The notes under the pieces were generated by a model. The model did no database searches. It had not been told where the DNA came from and saw nothing but the letters and a program-made list of their open reading frames with translations. Shown here piece by piece: positions 24,694-36,644 of a stretch of DNA of 64,000 nucleotides (position 1 is the stretch's first letter; each line of letters begins with the position of its first letter). Origin of the DNA: Anthostomella pinea (taxonomy: Eukaryota > Ascomycota > Sordariomycetes > Xylariales > Xylariaceae); assembly GCA_963556695.1 (NCBI GenBank), contig CAUWAG010000003.1, positions 4,278,001 through 4,342,000 of the forward strand, read 5' to 3'. A program made the position numbers and the translations under genes.

Positions 24694-25930
24694 TTCACGG
24701 CGTCCGAAGACACAGTAGACGCTGCCCCCATCTCTTACTGATGGTTGCCGCCCACGATGAGGCGAGAACACGGTTTCTGTTGACCTGTCTACATATTCGC
24801 AAGCAGTCAGCTATAGTTTGGGAGGCATAGACAGGGTTCCGAGTGAAACGGATTCACGCACAGTTTTGAGAATCGGACTGGAATGCCGTGATATGGAACA
24901 GTCACTGCAAAAGCATATGGACTCAAGTCGATGAGTGGCCTCTGGGTATTGGAACTAGAGTTCCATTTTGACAGACAATGTGGTGCGAAGATAGCAGAAC
25001 TGGGCGGTATTTGATCAAGTCTGTGGGTCAACTCGGGGTCAAACCACGAAAGCAACGCGTCACGTCCCCAACCACGCGAATCCTTGTCATTTTTTCCCTC
25101 GTGAGCCCGTGAATAGGTACGGGCCCAGCACTGGCGAAGTAGGCTGCTACCTTCGGTGCTGGTGAGAGTAGCCAGTACCAGGACAGGCCGGAGCCCAGGA
25201 GTTGACCCCCTAGAGGTGCAAGGTCCGGGAATTAGGCCGTGACGAGTATACGTGGTGAATGCCGCAGGGGACACTTTCAAGTGTCCTTTCACACGGGACA
25301 CTTTCAAGTGTCTTTTCACACGCATGTTAATACCGAGCTGCTTCATCGCGATTGGCTTCGGCCTCAGACGCGAATATGACAAGTCGACCGAAATGCTCGC
25401 ACTGTGATGGGGCACATCGCCGGCCCATCCCTTATTCAGGTACAACATTGTGGCTCAACAGTATACAAGCATACCTTCCCAACTGTCCTCCATATGTACT
25501 TCGCTAGGGCTCGGTGGTACTTCTTCGCGTCTTGGCCGCCAGGTGCCAGGCTGAGCAGACCTGGGCCCAATCTCGGTGTGTTAGTAGGAGTCCAATTCCC
25601 ATAGGCCGCTGGACGACTCTCTGCTGCGGTTCTACTCGTGTCTAGTATGCGTCTGCTATCAAGAGAATCTCCCGAGTCGTGGCTAAAAATAAGAACTACT
25701 CCAGAATCCACATGTCCTATATAATCACCGCAGGGGAGGATAAATACAATGTAAGCCCGGCAGCCGGTGACCAAAAGCCTAAATAATGTATGGGTTGTAA
25801 AGTATACCTAACAAACAAACAAGCCCTGGCCAGTCCCGACCTACACCCAGGCAGAACCAAATCAACGATCATACGGACCACCACGCCAACAGGCGACCGC
25901 ATATGATAGTCATCCGTGTGCCTGCCTACC
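24694..25930. other. Intergenic region between two minus-strand genes
   Basis: No convincing gene. A minus-strand frame at 24807-25448 (213 codons) has no domain and unremarkable composition. A duplicated hairpin-forming unit lies at 25269-25322. Promoter elements for the gene ending at 21195 should lie in its left part. Confidence 0.45.
25269..25322. repeat. Tandem hairpin repeat (2 x about 27 bp)
   Basis: Two adjacent copies of GGACACTTTCAAGTGTC followed by C/TTTTCACAC are present. Within each copy GACACTT and AAGTGTC are exact inverse complements separated by TC, so each copy can form a hairpin or bind a dimeric factor. Confidence 0.6.
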
Positions 25931-27858
25931 TTAGGACTCCTTAGTACCCTGCCACAACCGCCTCGCATGCTCTTCCACAATGTCTAACCGCCGGTTGGCA
26001 CGGTCCTCAAACTCCGCAATGTTGCGACGGATGACGTGGGAAACGGAGTGAGAGACAAGGCTGACAAGATTTCCCGACGATATGTTCATCGCGCCGTTCA
26101 TATTGTCGCCTCCGAATGTTGTTTCCCGTTTTAGTTGCTCTCGTTTGGGGGACTCGGTCAGGTCGATGACCGGGACATTGCCAAAGGGGTTGTATTGTTT
26201 TATTTTGTTCCCTTGGTGGCCTGGTTGATCTTGTGAGTCCCGGCAAGATGTCAGGGGCTGCAGCCTCCCTGCCAGAGGCTCTGACGATACCGAACCTAGC
26301 AGGGGGGCGATAGGGGTAATGTTTCGAGCAACGTTGCTAGTCCTCCGAGTCCCGCTTGCACGATGGCGGCCTGTCACTGCTTCTGAAGCCCGCGCCTGCC
26401 CCTTTGAAGGCGCTGGTGATCGTCCGTAACGAGCACGATCATGTGCAGGGGACGCACTCTGACCGGACTCATCATGTAGATACGCTTGGCGATATGGGGT
26501 AGCACTGAACCTGAACACCTCACCAGCCGAAGATGCGACGCTGGAAGGAGTGCTAAGCCTTGGGGCAGCGCTGTCTATGACGGAGAACAGTTTAGGTTCT
26601 GTGCTGGTCGTCCGAATCTTCAATGAATTGTCGTTGGCACTGTCACTTCTTCGTGCTTCTTGTCCCTTCTCTGGCTGGCGGGTTCGACGACTGATGGCTG
26701 AAGCTTCTCGATGTGTTGGACGAGAGTTGTCCAAACACGCATCTGGCCCAGCGCCTGCACCGATGTTCTGCCTCGAGGTTGAAATTTCAGTGGTGACCAT
26801 ATGCGAACTCGGCCGAAGCGGTGGGTACAAGGCGTCTTCGGGCTCGGGGGTGGTGTCCGCATCCACCACAGTGTCGAAATGCCTGGCCGGCATGTCAAGT
26901 GGTGCGTTTGGCATATTCTCGGCGAGCTTGCCAAGAATCGGAGCCGGGTATGCGCCCCGTAAGGCCCTTGAGCCATCGACGTCATGCTCGAGCAACAGAG
27001 ACAGACTATCACGAAAACGACGGGAGGTCGGGCCGTAGAATTCATCAGGGGTGATTGCTCGTAGCTTCGGCCCCTGCTCAGGTACGTTGGCCTCGATTGA
27101 TTCGATGGCTCGAACCAGACGGACACTGGTGACGCGGCCAGCTCTGCCTTTCTTGCTCCTCTGCATCTTCATGTGTTCCGTGTTGGACTTCAACTTGTCA
27201 AGACAGTCTTCGGAGAGGATATGTTCATAAGACGACTCCTCCGGGCCGAAGGTAAGCAGGTAACCCAGCCGAATTCCCTGGACGCAGCGCTCAAGGATCC
27301 GTCGGCCCTCTATCTGGAGCCAGGCGTCGATGGCGATGTCAAGTTTTTCGTACTCCTCTCGGCGCGGAGGAATCTGGCCTCGCAAAAGACATTCTCTTCG
27401 CTCGTGACATATAACGCGGACATGCAACTCTAGTTCCCGTCCTGTTGGCTTGACGGGCCCAGAGAGCTTGCAAGCCACAGCGTCCCAGAACTCACATGGG
27501 TTGTCGCAACTGTGATAGAGTCCCTCGTCTTGAGCGCAGGTATCCATCACCTCAAGCTGCTGGGCAATGGTCGACCGTGGCGGCGCGGGCTTGGCCATGG
27601 GTTGATGTGCTTCACGTGTGACTGGGGTGCGAGTGCCAGGCGATGACCGCTCCAAACCAGGTGAGCCGGTCGACTGTCGATCTGTCAGTACCTACTGGAG
27701 ATTATACAGTATGCCCGTTCATGTGATGTCAAACTCACATCTGACCCGGCGCTGCCTTGGGAAGAAGGCATGCCGTTGCTTTGATACCAAGCTTCCTGGG
27801 ACCTCGGGGGTGTAGGTACTTGCAGCATGTTCGTCGTGTCGACGACGAACGGGTCCAT
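25931..27858 (-). CDS. Hypothetical protein with Myb/SANT-like head and SUMO-interaction-like motif
   Basis: Exons complement(27739-27858) and complement(25931-27673) encode about 620 residues. The long second frame has no ATG at its start. Splicing GTGAGT (27738) to CAG (27674) adds a 40-residue exon beginning MDPFVVDTTNM. Near residues 80-200 a helical head contains CEFWDAVACKLSG, then VICHERRECLL and IAIDAWLQIEGRRIL. This pattern (FW..V, RR, ID.W) recalls trihelix or Myb/SANT-like domains and matches the neighbouring gene at 21195-24693. A long disordered region follows, with VPVIDLTESPKRE near residue 540, a good SUMO-interaction-like motif. The C-terminus is helical (NIAEFEDRANRRLDIVEEHA). 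Nuclear function is inferred; no family name is certain. Confidence 0.75.
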
Positions 27859-29749
27859 CAGTAGCGGACGCGCAAGGAAGAACGACAGACACCTACTATG
27901 GCTGGTGGTGTGGCCTAGACCTTGGAGCGTGACAAAGGAAATGGGATGGGATAGCCCACACGTCTGAGTGTGGACGGTATGTCGAGAGATAGACTGGTGT
28001 CCCGACCTCGTTGCCACCTAGTTTCCCACCACCGTGTGTGCCTGTGGCTACCCGGTAGCATCGAGTTCGCAGGGATCCGCGAGCACTGTCGAGTACTCCT
28101 CAGCTGGTGTTGGCGTTGGTATTGGTATTGGTGTTGCTTTTGTTTCTTTCCCACCCGCCCAGTCGTTCAACGCCCGCTGACACACTGTTCCGCCAATGGA
28201 AGCCCACAGGACTTACATATTACTAGCTAGCTACCCCTAGTCGGCTGAAATGAGCAGGAGACGTTGTATGTACCCTGGCTCTGCCCGAGACTCCAGGGTA
28301 GCGTAGCCCAAGACTCCAGGGTAGCCCGACGTGTCGGTGTCGCTGAAATCTGTACTGTGTGCTTTCACCAGTGCCCATTGACAAAAGTCGAAAATAAAAA
28401 GCAAAGGGGGCCAGGGGCCAGGGGGCCGGCCGGCTGAGAGAAGGAAAAGCAAGCAAACTTTATTGCAACTCTTCCCGACAGCCAACTGCCCATTCTGTGA
28501 TCCTTACCCCGGGTATGTCGGTGTAGGTCGTTCTCGTATTTCTCTCAGAAGTTAGGACACATGATCAGGACATAGACCTCCCATCTTCCAAGCGGAGCCA
28601 GGCTGGCACTGTCGATAGAAAGCAGCGGCGGAACTCGTTTGCCATCCTGGACTACTGGGGCTGGTAATGACGAAATGAATCGAATGCACAACGCTCGACT
28701 TCCGTGACCGTGACAGCTCCACCCAGGCACCCAGGTAAGCGGCGTGCACAAATACGTTGTGGGTACATACTTATATGGACGCGACGGTTGGATATCTCTC
28801 TGCAAACGTGTCTCGACCTGGGTTGCCAGTTAGTCAGTGTGGCTCGTCGGCGGGGAGGTTCTGGCGATTCATCCATGTTTAGGGAGAGGATTCACTTCTA
28901 GGTGCCATGATCCTGTAGGAACATATTGATCATCTCTTGCGTACGTGTCGGTTGCTGATATTGGCCCCGCGTCTCCGTCAGCTGGACTAGTTGTGCCGCA
29001 CGTGCGGTATGCTCAGGAGTACTTGTACTGCTGCTGTATTGCACAAGTAGGTCCCTAGGTAGGTTCTGACGTGGGTATGGAATGCGCAGGGAGGTACCAT
29101 TGGCACAGTTTGCCACTTATATCCCCCTTTCTGCTTCTCACACATAGCAGCGGGGCAACAGCACAACCCCCAGGCCGCTTGTCGTATAATACAGATCCTC
29201 TTCTCATGTATTGGCACATGATATTGTTAGATGCACAACTTGTCACTCTGATAGCCACTCCCGTGTGCACTCACATACTCATCGGCGTCAAAAAGCATCT
29301 TATCTATATGTGCAAGAAGTCGAGCAAGGCAGCACCTCACCCACGTCGCCAGAGATTCGACGTGTCTATCCAGAACGACGGTACCCCACCCCGATCCGTG
29401 TTGGACATAAGTCACTCGAAAGTATTGACTTGTCAGTGAGCAACCTGCACCCCACGTCCCAGCTCTATTCCATCGTCGGCAAGTCGTAATCATCCAAAAG
29501 TCCGTCAACCCATCTGCGCTAGATTGAGTCTGTAGAGTGCCACTGCTCCTGTTGTTTGCTCCCTGAAGGACCCCAGTGCGTGCCGGTCTAACCATTGCCA
29601 CATTTTCCTGCGCCTGATGGATTGCCGACCTATATATACACCTAATCATGGCGTCTTGATTGTATAGGGTGTGTTCGCGTGTTGCCGTGTTGCCGTGTTC
29701 GGGCGTGCGGATCTGCGGTCGTGTTGCTCGTTCATTCCATCCCACCGCT
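27859..29749. other. Intergenic region, no supported gene
   Basis: The left part is the promoter side of the gene starting at 27858. A run of GTTGGTATTGG-type repeats lies near 28105-28135. A CTAGGTAGG motif occurs near 29053-29062. Open frames are short and lack domains; the longest (29227-29766 minus, 179 codons) overlaps the 3' end of the TBC gene and looks spurious. Confidence 0.5.
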
Positions 29750-32033
29750 TCACCGCTGGCCGGCATCCCGCAACCTGGCCATCCACTGGTCGTCTCCGCC
29801 TTGCGCTACCACGGACGAACGGTTCTCAATAATATTCTGTACCTCTGTAGCCGTGCTAGCACCAAGCAGCGGCATCTCTCTGTCCAGGAGGAGTGCAACA
29901 GCAGCACGAACGAGGACATTGTCGCCCTCGAAAACATACACATCCCACAGTCGGGTGCACTCGTCGAGGCAGAGGTGCCCGCTGAAGACAGTCGTGAATA
30001 TGTCCCCAAGGTACCAGTCAGAGCCGAGGCCAATGTCTGGAGTGCGGAGATGCCGGTCAAGCTGGGGCGACTTCACCGCCAGTGCCCGATGCACGAGTGA
30101 ACACGCAGACGCCTGACCACCCAAATCAGAGGCGTAAAACGACAGAGGCAGTGGCCGGTTCAAAACGTTGGCCAAGGCGATGAATGCTGCGGCAGGCGTG
30201 TCGAGGTTCAGCAGTAGGAGCGCGGCGATGGTCTGGTTGAACAGTCAGTCACCCAACGACATGGTTTCAACGTAGAGCAATAACACTTACATGAGAGCCG
30301 GTCACGTAGCCAATATCACTTCGGTACATGGCGTACGCACGAAGCACATCAACCAGACCTTGGTGCAGGGGAGCACCGGATTGAAAGATCTTGAGGTCGA
30401 CCCAGGCCCGCTGCTCAACATCCGTCCTGATCAGAGTAAACCAGGCCATGCGCCTATCGTCCTCGGTGCTGGCTTTGCCCTGCTCAGACCGCTTCTCGAC
30501 CTCGCGAGATCTGGCCAGAGCGGCATTGAACGACGCCTCTGTCAGTCCCAGCTCGTTGCCGATGGCGCGTAGCCACACGGCCCCTCGACATCTGGGCGCT
30601 ATTCCACCCCACCACAGCTCCCGTGTTCGCTGCTCGCGAATAGCACTGTCCCATCGCTTGAGGATGCCGTCCCACACGTGGTTGAGAGCGTTTGCAGCCT
30701 TGTCTTTACTTTCTTCCTTCTCTTTCCGATCTGCCTCGCGCTTCTTCTCGGCTTCGATGCTGCTGGCCATCATCTTCTGGTACTGCTTGACGTGCTTTTT
30801 CTCCTCGGCAGGATTCTTCGGTGGCAGCCACGAAGGTCTCGTTCGGGACAGAACCGCTTCCTTCTCCTTTGACACAGGTAGGGGGTCGATCATGATGTTG
30901 GTTCTTCGGAGAGGAGGCAATTCGGCGAGGGCCGACTTGACTCGTGGCTTCATATTCGGGCGGTCGCAGGTTGAGTGACGCACACCATGCCTGTCCAGCT
31001 CATCAGCATGCTCTTCGAGCTTCTCGGTGAGGGCCTTCGCTTCGGCGCTTAGTGTCGAGACAGCAGCAGTCCAACTCTTGGCACGACCCGTGTTTGGAGA
31101 CGAGGCACGGTAGCTGGGGCTGTCGATGGCATAGTCTGATTTCCAAGAGGGTGACCTCAATGAACCGTGATGGACGGCAACTGGCGGGGTGCCGTTGCCT
31201 ACGCTACGAATTCGTTCCCTTGGCTGTCGCTCTGGCGAGGTTGCAGCCGAAGATGCACGGCTGGCTGACCGTTCCGTTGGCGGCCGGGGGGACGGGGGAA
31301 CGTTATCCAGTATCAGGCCGTCGGGAATGTTGTCATCGTCGTCATCGTCATTCTCGGAGTTCTTCCCAAAATCCAAAGTCAGCTTGGGATCCCTTCGCGA
31401 GTGCGAACTGCTCCGCTGTGGTTTGGCCACTGCGTTGGGATCTAGCGGGCTCAGAGACCGATGGGGAAGGCTGGGGCTCAGGCTTCGACGTCGGCGAGTC
31501 GCGTTTGCCGAAGAGGCGGACCGTGCCGAAAGACCACGGACCGGCTGCGGACCTAGCTGTGGCTCGGGACCACTGCCAATGCCGAGTCCCCGAGTACTGG
31601 CGTCGCGGAACTGTGTACCCAGGGATGATGGCGCGGGCGGTCGGGTCTTTGTGATGGACGTGATATCACGCTGCGGCCGAAGCCGGGCGAGATCGCGGCC
31701 GTTGGGGTGTATCTTTGGGCCGACATGCCGGGCGGAAGCTGCACGGAGGTCTGCAGTGAAGGTGGCGCTGTAAGGGTTCGGGTTCGACTTGACCTGGGTG
31801 TCTCGTAGGTAGGAGGAGTCGATGGAGACGGCGTCGTCTTCGAGCCCAATCTCCTCGAAGTGACCGACGTCAGCGGTGACGCTATCATCCTCGTCGGAGT
31901 TGAGGGAGCGCAGCGAAGAGGCCTTGGAAGACTTGGAGGAGGACATGCCTGGCGGAGAGCCGGGACTAGGGAACGTGAGGTCAAACCCGTCCAGATTTCC
32001 TCCAGCGTAGGTCATGGTCGTGTGGCCTAGCAT
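29750..32033 (-). CDS. TBC (Rab-GAP-like) domain protein lacking both catalytic fingers
   Basis: Exons complement(30291-32033) and complement(29750-30232) give about 741 residues. The first 400 are disordered and Ser-rich. The rest is a TBC domain: ELWWGGIAPRCRGAVW, then LKIFQSGAPLHQGLVDVLRA, YRSDIGYVTGSH, LLLLNLDTPAAAFIALANVL, and a WDVYVFEGDNVLVRAA end. This order matches the TBC1D12/14 type. TBC proteins normally supply an Arg (IxxDxxR) and a Gln (YxQG) to speed GTP hydrolysis by Rab GTPases. Here the first reads IRTDVEQ and the second YVTGS, so both residues appear replaced. It may bind a Rab without GAP activity. The start at 32033 follows an ATATTCC heptamer repeat; Met7 (32015) is an alternative start. 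The intron falls between YVTGSH and TIAALL. Confidence 0.85.
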
Positions 32034-32061
32034 GGAATATGGAATATGGAATATGGAATAG
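32034..32061. repeat. GGAATAT heptamer tandem repeat at the TBC gene start
   Basis: Three full copies and one partial copy of GGAATAT directly adjoin the start codon of the TBC gene on the minus strand, where they read as CCATATT units running into the ATG. Copy-number change would alter only the 5' UTR. Confidence 0.7.
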
Positions 32062-32480
32062 GTGCTGCTGCTGCGGCACTATGCTTGCGCCGTAGTAGTT
32101 TGTTCCCTGGATTATGCAGTTGTCTTGCCTGGCGTTAAGGTAGCAAATGGGGATGGCGTAGGCGATGGTGTTCCCGCGGTACTTGACCGACAGCGGAAAA
32201 TCAAAAATGGAGAATTAAGATTATAGCATTGAGCTGCCCTCGGACGCGGGACGGAGTATGGTCGATAGCAAGACGATATGCGCGGCGGTGGTGACAACCA
32301 TACGGTGGTCCATCTATGTTCGGAGCGGCTGTGCAAGTGACGATGGTACGGGCGCAATTGCGTCTTCCAGTCCTGGTGTTTCAAGGCTGATGTGTCCGTC
32401 GGCTTCGCCCGGGAGGAAGAATGACGATACAACCTGTATCCTGTGCAGCGTTTCGTATGCAAAGGGAGGCTTGTAGATCG

Positions 32481-32536
32481 CTTCCTGCTTCCTGCTTCCT
32501 GCTTCCTATTTCCTATTTCCTATTTCCTGCTTCCTG
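32481..32536. repeat. TTCCTGC / TTCCTAT heptamer tandem repeats
   Basis: About three TTCCTGC units, three TTCCTAT units and another TTCCTGC follow in register. The switch between two unit types suggests point mutation and re-amplification. Confidence 0.75.
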
Positions 32537-33629
32537 GCTTGGTGTGGCTGATAATTCGATCGACTCCTCCCACTCCCAGGCCGAGAGGAGTGATTTTTCG
32601 GAGACAACTCGCAGCGGAGGCGCTCAGGGGGAGGCTGAATGAACGAAACGAATATACAATTAAGAGCTGATACTAGTCGTGCCGTGTTGAATGCGACTGC
32701 AGCGGGTGAAGGAGCGGAAGGGGGCGGCCGAATGGATCAATGCAACGAGTGAATAGGTAATGAATGAATGATGGTGATGATGGGAAACAAACAGAACAGA
32801 GCAGCGGGTTGAAGGCTGAAGCATCCTGCGAATACCTACCTACCTAACCTAAGGTAGGTTACCTACAGTGCTACACAGTATGTTATTACAGGGTGCTCTA
32901 TTAGGGGATTGGCAGCAGTGGGGACCCTCCCATTTCCCTGTTTACCGCCTGTTTACCGCCTGTTTGACCTCAGGACTTAAGGCCCGGCTGACCCGGCGCC
33001 AAGGACGCGAATCTAGATTCGCTGGCCACTGCACAAGTGACAAGGGCTGAGTCGCTGACACCGACAAGCGGTTGGTTGAAGTAATAGGTACCTAAAGTAG
33101 GTACGGTAATTTGAGGGGAGAGGGGTTTCCCCTGAGTCCTAACAAAGCACAACCCTCATCTCATCTCATCATCTCATCAGCCAAATGGGCGGGGAGGTGG
33201 GCCAATGAGACAATTGGATGATGGGTGGGGGTGTCGAAACCTGCGCCCAAGTTCCAACGGTGCCAAGGCCCAACGCCCAAGGCCCAAGATGGAAGAGCCC
33301 GTCCGCAGCTGAGATGATGCAATTGCCAACCTGAAGGATTGATGATGTGGCTCTTGAGTCTTGAGTCTTCAATGGCAGTCTCTACACAGAAGCATCAAGT
33401 ACCTAGCCTCAGCTCCTGCTTCCTCGCAGTGAGCTCGTCATGAGGTCATGACCGGGATGAACCATGCCCTCATCAATCTCTCGTTGATCATGCCACTGGC
33501 CAGGTAGGTAGGTAGCTACGCGTATGTCTTCCTACATGTAGCCGGCCCTTCCGGAATCAGACGGTTGAAACCAAGAGATGATCACATCATGAGAGTCTCC
33601 TTCTCATATCCTCTCCGGGTTTGTAGGTA

Positions 33630-33826
33630 CACTGAACCTGTATAAGTAGAAGTTTCCGTATACCCCATAATCGAAGCATGGAGTCATCCGTGAATGATCA
33701 CTCCGGAATAAGGATATATTGGTATATAAGAACACAATTGCTCATTCCAGGGTCCTCATTCTGCTGTCTATACTATCAGAGGAGCGCCCTCGAGGTGCAC
33801 AGACGGAGACTTATAGGGGTTGGCTA
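33630..33826. mobile_element. TIR element copy 3 (MITE-like, about 197 bp)
   Basis: The left end CACTGAACCTGTATAAGTAG (after TA at 33628-33629) runs into AAGTTTCCGTATACC. The right end ACGGAGACTTATAGGGG reaches a TA at 33827-33828. The middle (CATTCCAGGGTCCTCATTCT, then CTATCAGAGGAGCG) matches copy 1. No coding capacity is visible. Confidence 0.7.
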
Positions 33827-33945
33827 TATCGTCTAACCTAATTCATTTCCAAAGACATTTAGTATGTACGCCAAAGCTAGAGGATTAGCTGATCCCATGT
33901 TATCGAAATGGACCGGTACATATATAGGGTCTAGATTAAACGGGC

Positions 33946-33962
33946 TTAACAGGTCCTGTTAA
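33946..33962. repeat. 17-bp perfect palindrome
   Basis: TTAACAGG, a central T, then CCTGTTAA form a perfect palindrome about 330 bp beyond the eIF3b stop codon. It could be a dimer binding site or a hairpin. Nothing links it to a function. Confidence 0.5.
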
Positions 33963-34288
33963 AAGACATAGTAAATATCAGTTAACAAGCGAGGGCACAA
34001 GCCATATACGCAAGATGAAGGAAGGCTTTCACTTTATGTCCAATGTGGCATAATGAAGTTGAAGAGAAGCTCGGCCGTACTAGTGGTGGTGCGGTCAGCA
34101 CATCCCTTAGAACAACAATACGACGATGATCAATGGCTATAAGTCGGCGGAGAAGATAAAACGCCTGACATTTCAGATTTTCCGACAGTCCCTGATGGCA
34201 TCTTAATGCGAGAAGCAAACTTCATTATGTGCCATACATAGAATCCCGTTTTGGCCAGACTTTGTTAGTAGTGCCTAATTCACTACCA

Positions 34289-36644
34289 TCAGGGGACAAT
34301 CTCCTCGTTCTCCTCCAGCACTTCCTCTACTATCTCCTCGATGACCTGCTCTTCCCCATCGTTGGGTGTCTCGACGAGGCCTTCAACAGGGTCCTTCGGC
34401 AAACCAAGGTCAAGTCTCTCCTCCTCAACCTCTTCATCCACCGACGCGCGCCACGCCAGCCATTCATCCAGCATACGCCTTCTGGCCTCGACGACAGCTA
34501 GGTCCGCGGTGGCTCCACGCTCTGCATCTTCCTGCTCGAAGGCCTTCGAGTATTCCCGGAGGTTCTTGCGGATGGACTTCTGCTCGTCCTTGGTCAGAAG
34601 AGTGGCAGGTCTCGGCCGCCATAACCATTGTCGAAACTTCTCGACAGGCTCTTCTCGTAGCTGCTCACCCCTGAAGTCGTAAATGTGGTATCCGTTTTCC
34701 ATCTGTATAATTTGTTAGCACCGGGAGGAGATCAGGTTGCTGTGCTGGGAGTTCAAACGCACCGTGTGCTTCCACACTGACGCCCAGGTGGCAACGAATC
34801 GGCCAGAGGGGTCCCACTGGATATCCGTGACACCATAGTGATCGGCGGTATTCATGAGTTGCAGATTGGCGGTCAGGTCCTTGTCGCTCTCCGGCTTTTC
34901 GCCTTCAAAGTCGAGGTCGAAGAAGTCGAGATCTGAGCTCTGCTGGTTGGCAACGGTGGCAACCACAACGAAGCGACCTCTCGGGGACCAGTAAATGGCA
35001 TTGCTGTTCTTCTTGTCCAATGTCCGCATATGTTTAAAGTTACCAACAGCGGTGCCCTTGGCCTTCTCGGGGCAGAAGAACGATACAGAAGTCTTGGGAG
35101 TGACAGCCGTAGGCCCAGTCGGCTCCGTCGTCGTGATGATGACGAAACGGTCACCTTTGGGCTCCCACGCGAAGTTGATGACTGTGTCCTTGATTGTGTC
35201 CACGACCTCGACGGGCACGCCCTTCTCCTTGATGCGGAAGATCTCGAGGGTAGTAGCCTGGGACTTCTTTGACTTGGAATGCCGGTCGACCTTGACAGAC
35301 AGGTATGTCGCATCGGATTGCCAGTGGAGCTTGGCGTCGCTGACACTGAAGAGATTCAAAGTCCGGACGATCTCCTTGGACGGGATGCTCATCAGACCGA
35401 CCTTGGCGGGATTGCTGCCAATCTCCGGAGTCCAGAAGCAAAAGAGCTGCTCGTACTGCTTCACGCCCTCTCTCTGAGGGCTTGCGGGCGCCCACTCGAA
35501 ATCCATGACACCGTCTATCTTCACCGTCGTCTTGTCCAGCAGGTTCATGCGAGGCAATTCGTACACAGAGATGGACTGGCCTTGTGTCAATCGGGCGACA
35601 TAGCTCTCATCGGCAGACCACTTGAAAGCAGGCCAGGGGAACTTGGGCGCAGCCTTGACAGCGCCGTCGGCCGTGGCGGGCACGTCGAGGTTGGCGAATG
35701 ATCGGAGAGGTTTGCCAGTCTCGACCTCCCAGATGACGTAGTTCTTGCCGTCTTCATCCACAGACAGCTGAGGGTGTCCTTCGTCTGGTATAGAGATGGG
35801 TCGGTTGGACCAGGTGACGACATACTTCTCGCTGGGGGAGAAATCGAGCATGTTGACAAAAGGATGGGCGAACCGTTTTTGCCGGGACCACGAAGCACCG
35901 CCCCAAAGTTGTACACCTTGTTGGTGGACGGAAACCAGATACGTCCCCAAGGGCGACCACTGCACGAAGCTCTCTGTCCAGTGTTGGCGGTCGACGATAT
36001 TCTCCGGGGTGTCCTTCTCATTGTTCCAGAAGACGCCCACTGCATCGCCTCTGTACATGGCAAACTGATCGCGACCACGGCCACTCGGATCGGCCAGGAA
36101 CGATCGCAGGTGTTCCTTCTCGGCAAACTCATCGATCTTGGGCGGCACGTAGTTGTCATCCACACGTCCCTCGCGGCCGTAACGGTCGATATCGCTCATC
36201 TTGTTGACTCGTAGCGTGTGCCTCTTGTCGAGGGGAACCATGTCCAGCTGTCTGACAGCGGCGGCAGCTTCGGCGGGGGACGAGTATTCGACGAACGCAA
36301 ATCTGCGGGAAGGTCAGGGTCAGGATCAGAGCTGCGACGTTCATACTCAGATCCCCTGTGGGTTTGGCATACCTAAGCGACTTGCCATCCTCGCCCATAG
36401 GCATGTAGACGAGATCCTCTCTGGTCTTACCGACCTGGTTCAGCTTCTTCAGCAGGAACTTGACCAGCTTGGGCTTCTGCTCCTCGGTAACCTCGGGCAG
36501 GCCATCAACGACGATGAAGGTGTCGTAGCCCTGTTCCAGTTGGACCTCGTACTTCTCTCGCAGGTCGGAGATGTCGACCTCATCCTCGTCATAGTCGTCT
36601 TCGTCGACGTCGGCGTCGCGCAGGTGGTCGAAGGAAGGCGCCAT
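34289..36644 (-). CDS. PRT1: Translation initiation factor eIF3 subunit b (Prt1)
   Basis: Exons complement(36373-36644), complement(34763-36302) and complement(34289-34702) encode about 741 residues, the usual fungal length. An acidic N-terminus precedes an RNA-recognition motif ([11 protein letters not shown], then [11 protein letters not shown]); the first intron splits the RNP1 strand. A beta-propeller region follows with WD-like blades ([70 protein letters not shown]). The last exon begins [13 protein letters not shown] and has an acidic C-terminal helix ending EENEEIVP. eIF3b scaffolds the eIF3 complex on the 40S subunit during scanning. The gene is divergent from CCT2 across 894 bp and they may share promoter elements. 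Element copy 3 lies beyond its 3' end. Confidence 0.96.

Larger units (their letters stand above)
32034..34288. other. Intergenic region with heptamer repeats, palindrome and element copy 3
   Basis: No gene is supported. It contains GGAATAT repeats (32034-32061), TTCCTGC/TTCCTAT heptamers (32481-32536), and TAGGTAGG/GGTACC motifs near 32832-32866, 33087-33105 and 33505-33515. Element copy 3 lies at 33630-33826 and a 17-bp palindrome at 33946-33962. A weaker inverted pair around ACTTCATTATG lies near 34045 and 34218. Confidence 0.5.

Noticed and set aside
24807..25448. Minus-strand frame of 213 codons
   Set aside because: No domain and no splice partners; it also crosses the tandem hairpin repeat. 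Probably chance.
34043..34235. Weak inverted pair around ACTTCATTATG near the eIF3b 3' end
   Set aside because: Only about 11-12 bp match, with no clear flanking duplication. Too little to call an element.
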